Below, piece after piece: positions 12,460 through 23,945 of a stretch of DNA of 64,000 bases; the stretch's first letter is position 1, and the number at the start of each line of letters is the position of its first letter. Below the pieces are notes generated by a model. It made no database searches, was not told where the DNA came from, and worked only from the letters and a program-made list of their open reading frames with translations. The DNA lies in the NCBI GenBank assembly GCA_009599575.1, contig VWND01000080.1, forward strand, positions 310,001-374,000. The letters are read 5' to 3'. Origin of the DNA: Blumeriella jaapii. Taxonomy: Eukaryota; Ascomycota; Leotiomycetes; Helotiales; Drepanopezizaceae. Position numbers and translations under genes: made by a program.

Positions 12460-13094
12460 CCACCCTCGAGCCGGAAAGAGAAGAAAGGAAAAAGAAGAGA
12501 CCGAAGCAACTGAAACTGCGATCGACCGACGACTACCTCACCTTAGGCGCGGGTCGCACGGCCACGCTCCACGCTCCACGCCCACGCCCACGCCCCCCCC
12601 CCCCCCCCTCCCCCGTACCTGAATACTTGGACGCTCACGCTTCCGACTGATCACCTCCCACGACCACATCCACCTCCACATCCACATCCACCTCCACATC
12701 CGCATCCGCAACCGCAACCTCATCCACAACCACACACCTCAACCACACCCCGTTCACGACCACCACCTCATCGCGAGATTCCCCATCCATTCCAGACCCT
12801 CCCCGTCCCGTCTACCCGCCCCGGCCTGCCTCGATCCGCGCCAACTCGGTCCTCCCGTCTCTTCCGCTCGCCTTGCGCGCGCCGCACCGCTGTACTCGAC
12901 ACCACCGTCGACACCGACACCGACACCTCCTCCTCCTCCACCGCCACCACCACCACCACCACGGACACCGCTCACCCGTCCGCGGCGCTGCATCATCGCC
13001 GTCACCTCTCACGCCCCAGGGTCCGCACGCGCGCCCTGACACCGATCGCCCGCCGCCACGGTCGCAATCCTCACCCCCTTCGTGCAACAGAGGC
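11691..13094 (+). promoter_or_regulatory. Very C/T-rich upstream region and probable long 5' leader of the whi3-like gene
   Basis: About 1.4 kb of C- and CT-rich sequence runs up to the ATG at 13095. It includes GCCCGTC repeats (near 11880-11930), (CT)n (near 12188-12225), a 34-base poly-A at 12422-12455, poly-C near 12594-12608 and CCACATCCACCT repeats (near 12660-12735). The whi3 frame stays open upstream to about 12873 but has no ATG there, and the would-be peptide is His/Pro/Arg simple sequence. I therefore read this as promoter plus untranslated leader. No specific factor site is claimed. Confidence 0.45.
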
Positions 13095-14845
13095 ATGAAC
13101 GCGGTCCAGCACCCTCCGGGCGCAAGCACAGCTTTCCAGTCTTCCTACAGTCGCCACTACTCGCTGTCGGATCGCGCACCCGCCTTCACACCACAGCATG
13201 CCATGAATCCTCCTACCTTCCCCCAGCCTGGCCAGACCTTTCGTCCCTCCAACGGCTCCCAGCCCACGTACCAGTCCTTGTCGATGGCCACCATGGGCGC
13301 GTTCAACGCGGACACCGGCACCAGCGGCACCAACGGCGCGCAGGCGCAGAACGGCGCCTTTGCCGCCGCGGGCCCATGCTCCGTCCAGATCCGACGACTC
13401 CCGCTGAACACGACCGAGGAGACGCTGCGATTGATGGCGGTCTGGTCCCAGGATTTCACCGAGGCCGAGGTCTTGTCGCCCGAGCGATCCGAAGACCCGG
13501 GCTACCGCTCCGCCATCCTCCGCTTCAAGTCGCCCGCCGGCGCCCTCGAGGCGAAGAGCATGCTCGATGGGAAACCGAACGTGGCAAACGATGCGCAGAT
13601 GATCGTCGAGATCTGCTACGGCAGCCCGGCCACGTCCCGGCGATACACGGTCGACAACGCGCCGCATCCCGGCCCCTCCAGCTCCGCCTCCTCCACGGCG
13701 TCGTCCATCGGCCCCCCCCCTCGCCAGGCTTCGCGATACAACGGCACCTTCCCGACCGCGCAGCCGAGGGTGTCGCCGACCAGCAACGGCCCGTACGCGG
13801 GCAACGAACTCCCCAACCCGGAGAGCAGCACCCACTACCAGAGCCTGTTCTCGCCGCAATCCCCCATCGGCAACCACTTGAACGAGCGGACGCGCATCAC
13901 CGGAAAATCCCTGATCAACGACGATTCGGTCGATGATGACGAGACGGGCGAACTGCTCAAGGATCCCGTCGGATACGCGGAGCATGGACCCGTCCAAGGG
14001 CGCCGCCCGACCCTTCCCCAGCTGCCCATCTCCCGCATGACGGGGCGGCCCCTCAACGCCAGCGCGGGGGGCCCGGCGTCCCTCTCGTCGACGTTCGCCA
14101 CTCCGACGCAGCACACGCTTCACAACACCGCCCTGTCTCCCACCCTGACCAACGGGGGTCCGCCGGTCAACTACCAGCTCGGGACGCAGCACTATCAGCG
14201 ACACAACTTCCCGCCGGTCAACCCCGCCGATCAGAACCCGCCGTGCAACACCCTGTACGTCGGGAACCTGCCGATCGACACGTCCGAGGACGAGCTGAAG
14301 GCCATGTTCTCGAAGCAGCGCGGCTACAAGCGCCTCTGCTTCCGAACCAAGCAGAATGGACCCATGTGCTTTGTCGAGTTTGAGGACGTCTCTTTCGCGA
14401 CCAAGGCTCTTCACGAGCTCTACGGCCACCCCCTGCACAACAGTGTCAAGGGCGGCATCCGACTGAGCTTCTCCAAGAATCCGCTCGGCGTCCGCTCGGG
14501 CCAAGGCATGACATCGCCCGGCCCCCAGAACGGTCCGGGTGCCATGCCGGGCATGAATGGCCCCATGCCGGGCGGCCCGCCCCGTTCAGCACCGCGAGCG
14601 GGCCTCCCCCGGGCCTGGCGGCGCCGCCCGGGCTCCAACCGAACAGGATCTATCCGTCGGCCATGAGCCCGGTGAGCGGCGCGGCGGCTCATTTCAACGG
14701 GAGCGCGTTCGCGGCACACGGCAATGGATGGCCCGGCCTGGCTTACCACCACCACCACCCCAACCACATGGCCGTGGGAGGTCAGGCGTCCCTGGTCCAC
14801 GGCGCACATGGCGGGTTCCCCCCCGCATACATGATGGGCCGGTAA
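13095..14845 (+). CDS. whi3: Whi3-like RNA-binding protein with two RRM domains (frameshift near the C-terminus)
   Basis: This is a single-exon gene for an RNA-binding protein of about 583 residues if one frame break is allowed. A degenerate RRM covers residues about 95-175, beginning [18 protein letters not shown] long Ser/Pro/Asn-rich linker follows. A canonical RRM lies at about 385-462, with RNP2 LYVGNLP and RNP1-like GPMCFVEF. The tail is Gly/Pro/Met-rich, with a HHHHPNH stretch. The C-terminal RRM and the overall layout match fungal Whi3-type proteins, which bind mRNA in the cytoplasm and influence cell-cycle or nuclear-division timing. The upstream frame runs to a TGA at 14664-14666. 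The family-like tail ([16 protein letters not shown] onward) resumes in another frame from about 14583 and ends at 14845. One base appears to be missing in the C run near 14577-14585. The start at 13095 is the first in-frame ATG. Confidence 0.85.
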
Positions 14846-15244
14846 CATTTTTCTTCCATCCCGAGCATTTTCGGACGTTTCCCTTGTGCGGCACTCTTTC
14901 GCACCGGACCCGCATTGTACACGGCACCTACGGCTTTTCTTTCCTGTTTCTCGAATCTTGATGGCGTACATGGGCAGGCGTTGGGGACAGCATGGCGGCG
15001 TCGGGCTACGTGGGCGCATTTCACATCCTTGGTAGCGTGGTGTTCATATATCATGAGATTCCCCCTACGCGTTGTTGGTTGGGGCAATCGGGCGGAGTTG
15101 GGACGAATCGACCGGGCGTAGATGGTAGCATATTCCTGGTGTTGCATCGCTGCTTTGGGAGCCAATCTTCGGTTTGCATCATCTGCTACTGCGTGGTTGT
15201 GGGGGACTTGTCTGCTGTCGTTATTTGATTGGCGTTACTTGCGT

Positions 15245-15246
<2 letters not shown>

Positions 15247-15289
<43 letters not shown>
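15247..15289. repeat. Poly-T tract (about 43 T)
   Basis: The longest T homopolymer in the window, about 400 bases past the whi3 stop. Confidence 0.9.
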
Positions 15290-15645
15290 CTTCTACATAT
15301 TATGAGGGGGGGGTAGGGGGGTTTCATCTATCTCATCACATGGTGTTCACGCTACTTGTTTGTCGTTGTAGGAAGAGGTGTTCCCACGAGCGCAAGCTGG
15401 CACGCATAAACGGAAAATTCTTCTGGCCATCGGAGGTCCGTCTGGACGAACCAGACGGGAGCATGATCAGGGAAAGCGGAAAGATGCGATGCGGTGCGCT
15501 TTCCTTGCGATTTCTTTGCGTTCCTCGGACAAAGACGGGACCGCGCGGTGGTGGAAAATGGCGTCTGTCGACTACCGGGTTTCTTGGCGGTTCTTCCTCG
15601 CATTGGCTGGCTGGGAAGATGCCGAGAGGGGAAAAATTTTCCTTT

Positions 15646-15647
<2 letters not shown>

Positions 15648-15676
<29 letters not shown>

Positions 15677-15735
15677 CTTTGTCTGGGGGTGGGGGTGTGG
15701 TTTTTTTGGGCTTGGGCTTGGGCTTGGGCTTGGCT
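15648..15735. repeat. Poly-T tract and (GGGCTT)n
   Basis: A run of about 29 T is followed by a G-rich spacer and about four GGGCTT hexamers. Confidence 0.85.
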
Positions 15736-15902
15736 GGCGTTTTTCCTTGCACAGTGGTCGGGCGTTCGAAAGCAACCTACCAATCATACAAGGGAGTCAG
15801 CGTCTCTTGGGGATCGGGTCGGATGGATTGGGGGATGGATTGGCGGATGGATGAATGAATGGCATGCACTTGAATTGGGGCGTGGGGGGGGGAGCACGAT
15901 GA

Positions 15903-15946
15903 GAGGGATGAAGGGATGAAGGGATGAAGGGATGAAGGGATGAATG
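15903..15946 (+). repeat. (GGGATGAA)n octamer repeat
   Basis: Five tandem GGGATGAA octamers, nearly perfect. Confidence 0.9.
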
Positions 15947-16457
15947 GTCGGGGGAGGATGGATTACTACTCTTACATCTACATGTTCTACCACGGAATCT
16001 CAACTGCTGCTGGCTATACTACTACTTCTACTACTACTTACCTTCCGTATCCCACCTCCTACTGCTGTACTGTACTGTACTACCGGGGTGTGCTGTTACC
16101 GTCTGGGTTACCGTCTGGAAGGTTGGTACAGTAGGTGATGTTTTGGTATTTGCGTCTTGGTACATACTGTACTGTATGTGCACGTGTGCATGTTTGTTTG
16201 TCTGTGGCTTCTATGAAGGATGCATGGCTCGAAAGGTCTTTTTTTTCTCGTGTGGATGGCATTGATTTTGTTTTATTTTGTTTTATACCCATTCGTTTTG
16301 GTTTGTAGCCATTCATTATATAAGTAGGGATCTACGAACGCGAATGCGAATGAAATGGGAATGGGAATGGGAGGTGAATGGGAGGTGAAGCTGGAGCCTG
16401 GATCGGGGGGTGGAGGGGGGAGGGAGGGCGGCGGGTGTGTAGTAGGGGTGGTGTTTT

Positions 16458-16590
16458 AGGTAGGTAGGTAGGTAGGTAGGTAGGTAGGTAGGTAGGTAGG
16501 TGTGTATGTACGGCATGTGTTGGTACTGTACAGTACTGTACTGCACCTATCTGCTGTATTGGACTGTACTGGACTGTACTGGACTGTACC
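16458..16590. repeat. (GGTA)n and GGACTGTACT repeats
   Basis: Eleven GGTA tetramers lie at about 16458-16501. They are followed by GTACTGTACAGTAC palindromes and three GGACTGTACT decamers at about 16560-16590. Confidence 0.85.
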
Positions 16591-18689
16591 TCGGGAGTGG
16601 GACAGGAGACTGATTTTGCGGCATGGGTAAATAGATGCAGAGATGGGTATTGTACTGTTGGTATATACACAAATGCCTTGGGTGGAAGGGGGGCGGAGAC
16701 TGAAAGAAGAGGTAGGGCGCATAGCAGGAAGGACGTGAGAGCGTGGACGATGGGTCATGCAGGTGCAGGGTGGGAATTCGAACAGTGGCTTTGGTTGGAC
16801 TCGAAGGAACACGAAAGGCCTAGGTCATGTGACTACGAGCTAGCCCTACAACGGCCAGCGCTGGACTAGCGGGCCCCACTTCCGAAGACCTCTTCACAAA
16901 AAAATTCCGAGCCCGAGCTTCCTCCTTCTCAACACTCTCGCGACATCCTGCTCCCGCCCGCAACGCGCGACATCCTGCTCAACGCAGCGATGCGCCCGAT
17001 CGATTCCATTCCATCTGATAGAATGGAATGATCCATTCGTGCGCGCGCACGCCAAATAGTAAGCTCCCCCCCCATCACACATCTCCCGCCCTTCCAATGA
17101 TGAACTTTCGTGTCGCCCCTATCATACAAGCTTCGACAAGGCTTCCCGTGGTGATTGAACCTGTCTCTTCCAAACGGACTTTCTGATCTTCCTCTACCGC
17201 TCTCGCTCTTCTTCCCTTGCCACGATTTCCGAGATGGGCACTGACCTGGCTTCGCGATAGACACAGCTGTGAGTACTTGACTGCCCAAAGATCCGAAGAG
17301 GGAGAGGGAGAGCCCAGGCCATCGAAAGATGATGACCTAAAACAAATATACTATCAAATGCCGAGTCTATCCATGACGAGCAAACTGGTTCGATTACCTG
17401 ATGCCGATGATGCCTGGACTCTTCTTTCCCTGACCTACTTCGATTTGGTCTTGCCCGCCTCCACTCTTCCGGGTAAACATGTTGACCGATTCTGGTGTTC
17501 TGCAGGACCTGCGCGGAAATAGCTTGCAGTACAGGCCAAGACCACTGATGAACGGTACGTCACACTTCTTCATGTTGGTGGGAGAAGCATCGCAGATAGA
17601 TGCGACGCAGAAAAAGCCTATGATGTAACCAAATCCATGCTAATGCTGACGGTACATCGCTACCGGATGCTGAAAAACTTTCTCAGACTTTTCATCTTTC
17701 GACTGAGGCCCTATCGAACTGTCTTCCCATTTGTCTTGTGGGATTGGACTTTGGTTTTTCGGGATTCGGATGCTAACGCGCTCTTGAAGTCTAGGAATTG
17801 AAAACACCGACATCTCTCGTGGTCAGTATCGTTGTGGGGGGTATCGAGGAGAGGTGAGGTGATGAGAAAAGAGTCTTGTCGCACAGCAAAATGTGAATCC
17901 TTACCGCTGTGTTTGGTGCGCTGTCCTGTACCCCCCCCCCCCCCCTCCCCCCCCCCTATTGCTGCGACAAGTCTTGATACGTTGGAATTCTGCAGAGGAC
18001 AGACAGGAGAAGGGGGAGGGGAAGAGTGAAGACACAATATTTAGATTCCAACAGGTCCTCCTCACTACCGAATAACATGTCCAATTTCACATAACAAAAC
18101 CAAAGTTTTCTCATCGCATCCTCGCCATTGTTTTTTGTTCTCGGGCCCCCTTACACTTCCTCCCCCGTGACTTCCCGTTCAATCTCACAATCCCACGATT
18201 CTTCTACGCCTCTGCTTGCGTGCTTACTTGCTCGAGATCATGTCCCTCCCACCTTACCCTGCCGTTTGTGCACCCTTATCGACCTCATGAGTCTTATACT
18301 AACTCTCATCCGTCTGTCGTCCTAGCGAGACACATCCTCGGGACATCTCTCCTACCCAATCCCCAGGATCTATCGTCGTCATTTCCCACACACACCATCA
18401 TCACTGACGACCAACCCGAGTAGTCAGTAGCATCCATGAACAACCCTTTCTTACAGTACAGTACAGTACCGTGGACTCACTCCCTTGAACCAAGCCTCCC
18501 CGTTTTTCCCGTCAGTTTTCAAGGATTTAGATACACCGAACCCCTTTTGAGCGCACGGCGGGCGTAGTTGAGCGTGTGTTTGTGGTACTCACACGAACGA
18601 CCCGTCGGGACCCATGAGGACGGACTGACTCCTCGGTTGCACTGAACGGGTCTGTCTTGTTTTTACAGCATGCTGGGGATAGAGACCTT

Positions 18690-18804
18690 GTACTGTGTTG
18701 TACTGTACTGTGGTGTGGTGTACTGTGGTGTGGTGTACTGTGGTGTGGTGAGAGAGAGCCCTTGCCGCGAAACATACCACACCATACCACACCATACCAC
18801 ACCG
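18690..18804. repeat. Inverted repeat of GGTGTGGT / ACCACACC units
   Basis: Three copies of a TGTGGTGTGGTGTAC unit (about 18706-18750) are followed, after a spacer of about 23 bases, by three ACCACACCAT units (about 18773-18804). The two halves are complementary enough to form a long imperfect hairpin in single-stranded form. No coding remnant is attached. Confidence 0.75.
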
Positions 18805-19478
18805 TGTAGCCTAAGGTATCCAGCCAGCCAGATAGACAAGCAAAGCACACTTGATCCACGCACGCCCATCAATGAACCAACCACCCAACCAACCCACCGA
18901 CTAACCAACCAACATACGCTCTTTTCAAATCTCTCTCGCTCTTGTATACCTCCTCTTCTTGGCTTTCTGCTTTCTTTCTCTCTCACAGCCTTCCCTCGAA
19001 GCCCATTCACGTTCCCATTCCCATTCCCATTCCCATTCACAGGCTCAAGCCCGCCTTTCCCTCTCGCACACTTTACTTACCTACTTACCTACCTACCTTA
19101 CTCGCCTCGCGCGGTCCACAACCGAAACCACCACGCCAGCCGCTCCAACCACCTCCTCCACCCCAGCCCTCGCACACAAGAGGGGCCACGCCAGCGGGAG
19201 CGGGAGCCGCACGAGAGCGTACGTCGTGCGGTCTTGTTGGAGAGGCTCGCCACGCTCCTTCTTGTCTGAGAGGCGCGACGCTAGATACTGTGCTTGAATT
19301 GGTGGTGGGGGGGAGGAGGAGGAGGGGGAGGAGGAGGCCGGTGGGCGCGAAATGAGGGATTGGTTGAGGGCTGGACGTGTGGTGGTGGTGGTGGTGGTGG
19401 TGGGATGGAATGGAGAAGAGGATCTTGGAAGGGGTGGGTTGTTTGGACTGCTGGTTTAAGCGCTGTGTTCTGTGTCTT

Positions 19479-19495
19479 GGGGGGGGGGGGGGGGG
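19479..19495. repeat. Poly-G tract
   Basis: About 17 G, preceded near 19380-19400 by (GGT)n repeats. Part of the general excess of long C/G homopolymers. Confidence 0.85.
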
Positions 19496-19951
19496 AGCTT
19501 TCTCTTGTTCGTTGATGGATGGAACCCCGTTTGTGGTTTTGTAGCAGGAGCAGGCAAGGCAAGGCAGTTTTTGCTCTATGTAGGTGAGGTAGGTAGGTAT
19601 GTATGTTCCGCAGGTGTCGTTTCACGTGTGGGCTTGTGTGGATGATGGCTTGAGGGCGCCTACTATCGACGAGGCAGGGGAGGAATCGTACGAGGAATGG
19701 TCGGCGAGAACTCGACGGAGGGAGAGGAGACACTGTCTTGAGGAGGAAACGTGCTCGAGCATGCATGAAAGCATCACGCTTTTGTTTTGTTTTGGGGAGG
19801 AGGGGGGGTCAAGTAACATAGTAAGACGACCCAGCATCGCACCTCCAAGAGCGGGAGAAGCCGGTGTCTACAAGGTGCCACGGTCTCGAATCTCCACGGC
19901 GCGGATTCGTCTATTTCTATGATGCTGGAACGCCAACGGTTCGCCGACCGG

Positions 19952-21005
19952 CTAGACCTGATACGCCGCGAGCTCCTTGTCATTCCAACTACCCACGATC
20001 CCGTTAGCATCAGCACTGGCGCCGGCAAGATGGCCACGACGCACCTCAGAAACCTGCCACTCAAGTCCTCTGCCGCAGCGACCGCCAGCCTCGCCATCAC
20101 ACCCCCCGGCTGCTCGGGCCTGAGCAGCTTCCCCTCCTCGAACAGACTCTTGAACCTCGCGACGTCGCGGCCATCCATGACCGCGTGCGCGGTTCGCACC
20201 TCGGCCTGCATGTCCGTGTCGACGACGCCGGGCCGCACCGCGACGGTCGTGATGGCCGGCTCCTCCGTGGCCAGCGTGCCGGCGAGGTGGTTCAGGGCGG
20301 CCTTGGAGGAGCCGTAGGCGCCCCAGGTGGCGTACGTGGTGGAGGCCGCGCCGGAGGAGGTGAGGATGATGCGGCCTCGGGCGGAGCGCAGGGCGGGGAT
20401 CGCGGCTTGGATCTGTGCGGGTCAGTGGAGTCATGCGATGCCGATGCGGTGGCGCGTACGAAGGCGAGGAGCCCGAAGAAGTTCACGTCGTAGGTGCGCC
20501 GCCATTCCTCGGGCCGGCTGTCGGCGATCCGCTGGACGGGGGCGAGCACGCCGTGGTTCAGGACTAGAGCGTCCAGGGTCGTGAAGGCGGATAAGGCGAG
20601 GGAGATGGCTTTGGGCCCAACCTAGGAAGTGAGGTGAGCGAGTTGTTGGAAACAAGAAGGGTGGTTCGGATGAAGAGGACCTGGGAGTTGTGAGTGAGAT
20701 GAGCAGGGAGAGAGAGGGAGGGAGAGAGAGAGAGTAACTTCGAAAGCAGAACGTGACCCTCAAGTACACCCAAGCCTTCCATCGCTGCCGCGAATATCAA
20801 CAGAATAGCAACTGACCTCCAGATTTGCCAAATCAGCAGCCAGGAATTCCACCTGCCCCGGGAACTCCGCCTTCAGCGCCTCCATGGGCGCCGCGGTGCG
20901 CGCAACAAGGAATAGCCGGTGCTTGTCCTTTAGCAGGATTTTGGCGATGGCGAGCCCGATGCCTCGACTCGCGCCTGTGAGGAGGATGTGCTTGGGCGCT
21001 GACAT
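19952..21005 (-). CDS. Short-chain dehydrogenase/reductase (Irc24/YIR035C-like)
   Basis: Four exons on the minus strand (20817-21005, 20460-20621, 20045-20412, 19952-19988) join in frame to a 251-residue classical SDR, a normal family length. The cofactor motif TGASRGIG is at residues 10-17, the NHG (NAG-type) motif at 85-87, catalytic Ser about 137, and Tyr150 and Lys154 in GAYGSSKAA. A PGVVDTDM segment follows. The spacing and the WGAYGSSKAALNH stretch resemble yeast YIR035C/Irc24 NAD(P)H-dependent reductases acting on diketone-type carbonyls, so a cytosolic carbonyl reductase is the best guess. The substrate cannot be read from sequence. The last coding exon is 37 nt. No frame breaks are seen. 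Confidence 0.88.
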
Positions 21006-22831
21006 GGTGAGTTGCGGGTTTCGGTGCTTGTCTTTGTCGAGGTTGAGAAGAAAGATCGTGCAAGCGAGAGGGTTGGCGAGGGGTGTTTAAGTGGGGCAGA
21101 TCCTTGGTGAGATGGGGACGTCGCTCTGTGATCTCTTTGCCTGACTTGCTCTCGATATCGGCAACATCGCCATGGTAACTTGCTTCGTTGGAGCGCAGAA
21201 AGATTTGTTATGGCGTGGAATAGCCGCTTTTTCGTCTGTTTCCATGTTTTGATCTGTTGCTTTTGCAATTATGTTCTGATGTTTGCTTCAAAGCCCAACT
21301 GCTGCGATTGAACCACCACAGCACACTTGAGATCGGAGACCCCGGTTTACGATCATACAGTTTCCCTCTAAGCCCATCTTGCTGATACGGAAAGCCAATC
21401 ACCACCAGGATTCAGCCGATTTGTTTTCTAAAATGCACAACGATTTGCATACAGGATGTAAATCTAGCTACCGGACAGACCCTTGGGAGAAATTATCTTT
21501 TGCTGTTTGTTTCTATGTCTGTGTGTTGCGTACCATTTTCCTAACACTTGACTTCTACCGCGACTTTTCTACAACCGCGAAAACTTACCCGGAATGCCGT
21601 CTCGTTCTCTGAAAGATTAGCGACTTACCTCGAATTCATGTCTGTGCTCACCTTCGTTGGATGTTGGCCGATGAAAGCCAACTTGCGTGAAAACAGATCG
21701 ATTACTCGGTGAGAGGCATAGTTCTAGCACTTTCAAAAATCGATACTGTAGGGGCGATAACCTCGTCAAGAAAATCGCTTTCTAATTGACGAGAAAGACA
21801 CAGTAAGCCCGGAGGTTCCCAAGCTGATGCTTTCCCTGAGTATCGAGATTCCAGGGTCACCTAGAAGTACAGCATCCTTTTTACTGCATTTACAGATATC
21901 TGAACCTGATAAACTAACGCCTTGTTTCAAGGAGCTGTGGATTCCGAAAATGCATGATCGCCAATGGGTCATATTTCAATTGATGTATACCATAATAAGA
22001 AGACACGCTTCTAAGAGGCTTTGTTGTAGCCTCAGCAAGGGACAGTACAGGCTAGAAAGCAGCTTTCAGCTCAGCCACGGACTGGCATATCTCTATATTC
22101 TGGATCTTTGTGACATTAGAGGCCACGATTTGCAATAGTGAACCCTCCTATAAGACATGCAAGACATATTAAAACCCATGGATTAATCAATAAGGACCCC
22201 TACTTAAAGATCATACAGGTGACCCTCACCAGGTCCGTGAACGTTATATTCAGAAGCCAAAGTTTGCTGTGACAAAAGAGCGTGTCGCTGAGACACGGTG
22301 TTTATCAAGACGACACAAAGACCTTTTCCCCTTTGACAAGAGACAAAGCACTATCAAAGACACCGCACAATGCTCTTCCTGTCCTTCTTCTTTATCGCAT
22401 TCAAAACGCGAATTTGCATCTCGTCTTCTTTCACGCAAGAACAATGCTATTGACCCTTTATATGAACCACCTCCCAACCCCCAACCTCCCTTACCACCAC
22501 TCAGCTCAGTATTCCTCACAACCAACTACAACAGCACACAACAGCAATCACTCCCCATCGATCCCTTCATCATCATCATCCTTTCTATATCAATAGGTGC
22601 CACTGCCGACTCTACATCAGCGCATGCACCCATTGGACGACATGGAATTCTCCACTTATTGCCTGCTGGTCCGAAAGCCTGGGGCAGAGACTCCGACAAG
22701 GACGATGTCGTCGTCCACGCACTGGAGCCGTGTCCTCGGCGCGCAACCGTGATCAGGGGCGCTTGCTGTCGTGGCGCCGCTCGAGGAAAGGGACACACTG
22801 GGACAAGCGCTCTGGGAGAGTCGGAGGCGAG
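21006..22831. other. Intergenic; unassigned open frames
   Basis: No recognised gene. A 103-codon ATG frame (21827-22138, +) and a long frame without an early ATG (22269-22835, +, Pro-rich in the middle) are open but match no family I know. The second frame runs directly into the first donor site of the intron-like array, so it could be a leading exon of whatever that array is. Confidence 0.4.
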
Positions 22832-22962
22832 GTAAGTACTGCCCAGTTTGGAAAGCTGCTAACTAGTTCTAGAAAATGCATTGCGGTATTTTCACCATTC
22901 GAGTTTATGGACTAGGTTACTCGCTGACTGTTGTACCATTTAGGGATGCTGTTGTGGTCATG

Positions 22963-22993
<31 letters not shown>

Positions 22994-23945
22994 AGAGGCT
23001 TGAATCTGTTGTGGGAGGGTAAGTAATTCCCGATTTTTTGGACCTCGCTAAATGTTCCCCGAGGATTCTTGAAAACGGGTTGTGCGCCTTATACTGCAAA
23101 GTAAAATACTCCCTTTCCTTGAGACTGCTAACCTTCCTCAGGAACTTCATTTATCGTCAGACGTTAACATATCAAGCGGTCAGCCCCCCCCTTTGCTAAG
23201 TTCGCTAATTATGGCTAGCCCACTTTCCAGGACCCAGAGGTAAGTTCTTCCTCCATTATGCTAACTTAGTGCTTCTTTAAAACACGTCAGGTTCTATACC
23301 TTTTGACGAGAAGGTAAAGAATCATTTTCTGTAGGTTTGCTGACAACACCAAGGAAAATCACACGTTGTTTATTGTAGGGTAAGTACTCTCTTCCTCTGA
23401 CACAGCTAACATTTTCCTAGGAACGCTGTTCAGTATCGGATAGGATACGGATGAAGCGGTGAATATCCTCTTTCGTGAGCTCGCTAATATTGTTTAGGAG
23501 TAGCACTATTGTTTACCCCCTCATCAGGGCCCAGAGGTAGGAATTTACTTCAGGTTCTCTTTTTCTAGGCCAGTCACCTCTATCCCCCTTCCCCCTCTGT
23601 AATTTAGCTAACAGTATCTAGGGATGCCACCAATTTTAGCCCACATCACCACTAGGTAAAATTTCTTTCACGTTTTGAGTCAGCCAACTTTGCTAGACCA
23701 AGTTCCCCTTTTCTAGGCAAGTAATCACTTCAGCCCCCGCCACTACTAGAGATGATTTTTCTCAGTATCTGAGATAAGCTAACGTATCTAGGAATACATA
23801 TCAGCTTTTCTGTCCCGGATTTTGAGAGAGGTAAGTACTCCTCTTAAGAGTCAGCTAACGGTTCACAGCATAAAAAACATACATCGCTAATCTCAATCAC
23901 AAGGACTATCAGGTAAGTTCCCCATTTCGTTGCGCAAACTGACTA
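22832..23945 (+). repeat. Array of about 14 intron-like modules in degenerate tandem arrangement
   Basis: The + strand shows a repeated series of donor, branch-like and acceptor signals. Exact GTAAGT occurs at 22832, 23019, 23240, 23380, 23831 and 23913. Exact GCTAAC occurs at 22858, 23127, 23260, 23405, 23607, 23778 and 23854. Most modules then end in TAG or CAG 9-15 bases later. The donor-to-branch distance is mostly 20-28 bases. Weaker modules use GTAAAA, GTGAAT, GTAATT, GCTAAT or GCTGAC. Segments between modules are 30-80 bases and some resemble each other: GGACCCAGAG before the donor at 23240 and GGGCCCAGAG before the donor at 23537, about 297 bases apart. No long reading frame links the would-be exons. 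Whether it is transcribed or spliced is not known. Confidence 0.6.
22965..22990. repeat. Poly-T tract inside the intron-like array
   Basis: About 26 T interrupt the spacer between the second and third intron-like modules. Confidence 0.85.

Larger units (their letters stand above)
14846..19951. other. Intergenic, simple repeats, no supported gene
   Basis: About 5.1 kb with no gene I can support. It holds two poly-T tracts, a (GATGAAGG)n satellite, (GGTA)n, a GT/AC-rich inverted repeat at 18.7 kb, poly-C near 17931-17957 and a poly-G tract near 19.48 kb. Between 16.9 and 18.4 kb the sequence is less repetitive and has scattered splice-like sites. The frames there are short and match nothing I recognise, so a small undetected gene cannot be excluded. 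Confidence 0.5.

Noticed and set aside
12873..13094. N-terminal extension of the whi3-like protein (His/Arg/Pro-rich)
   Set aside because: The open frame continues upstream, but there is no ATG before 13095 and the peptide is a translation of CCACCA-type simple sequence.
13071..14504. 477-codon open frame antisense to the whi3-like gene
   Set aside because: It is an antisense shadow in G/C-rich coding DNA. The plus strand has two RRM domains and a family-like layout, and the antisense frame has no domain.
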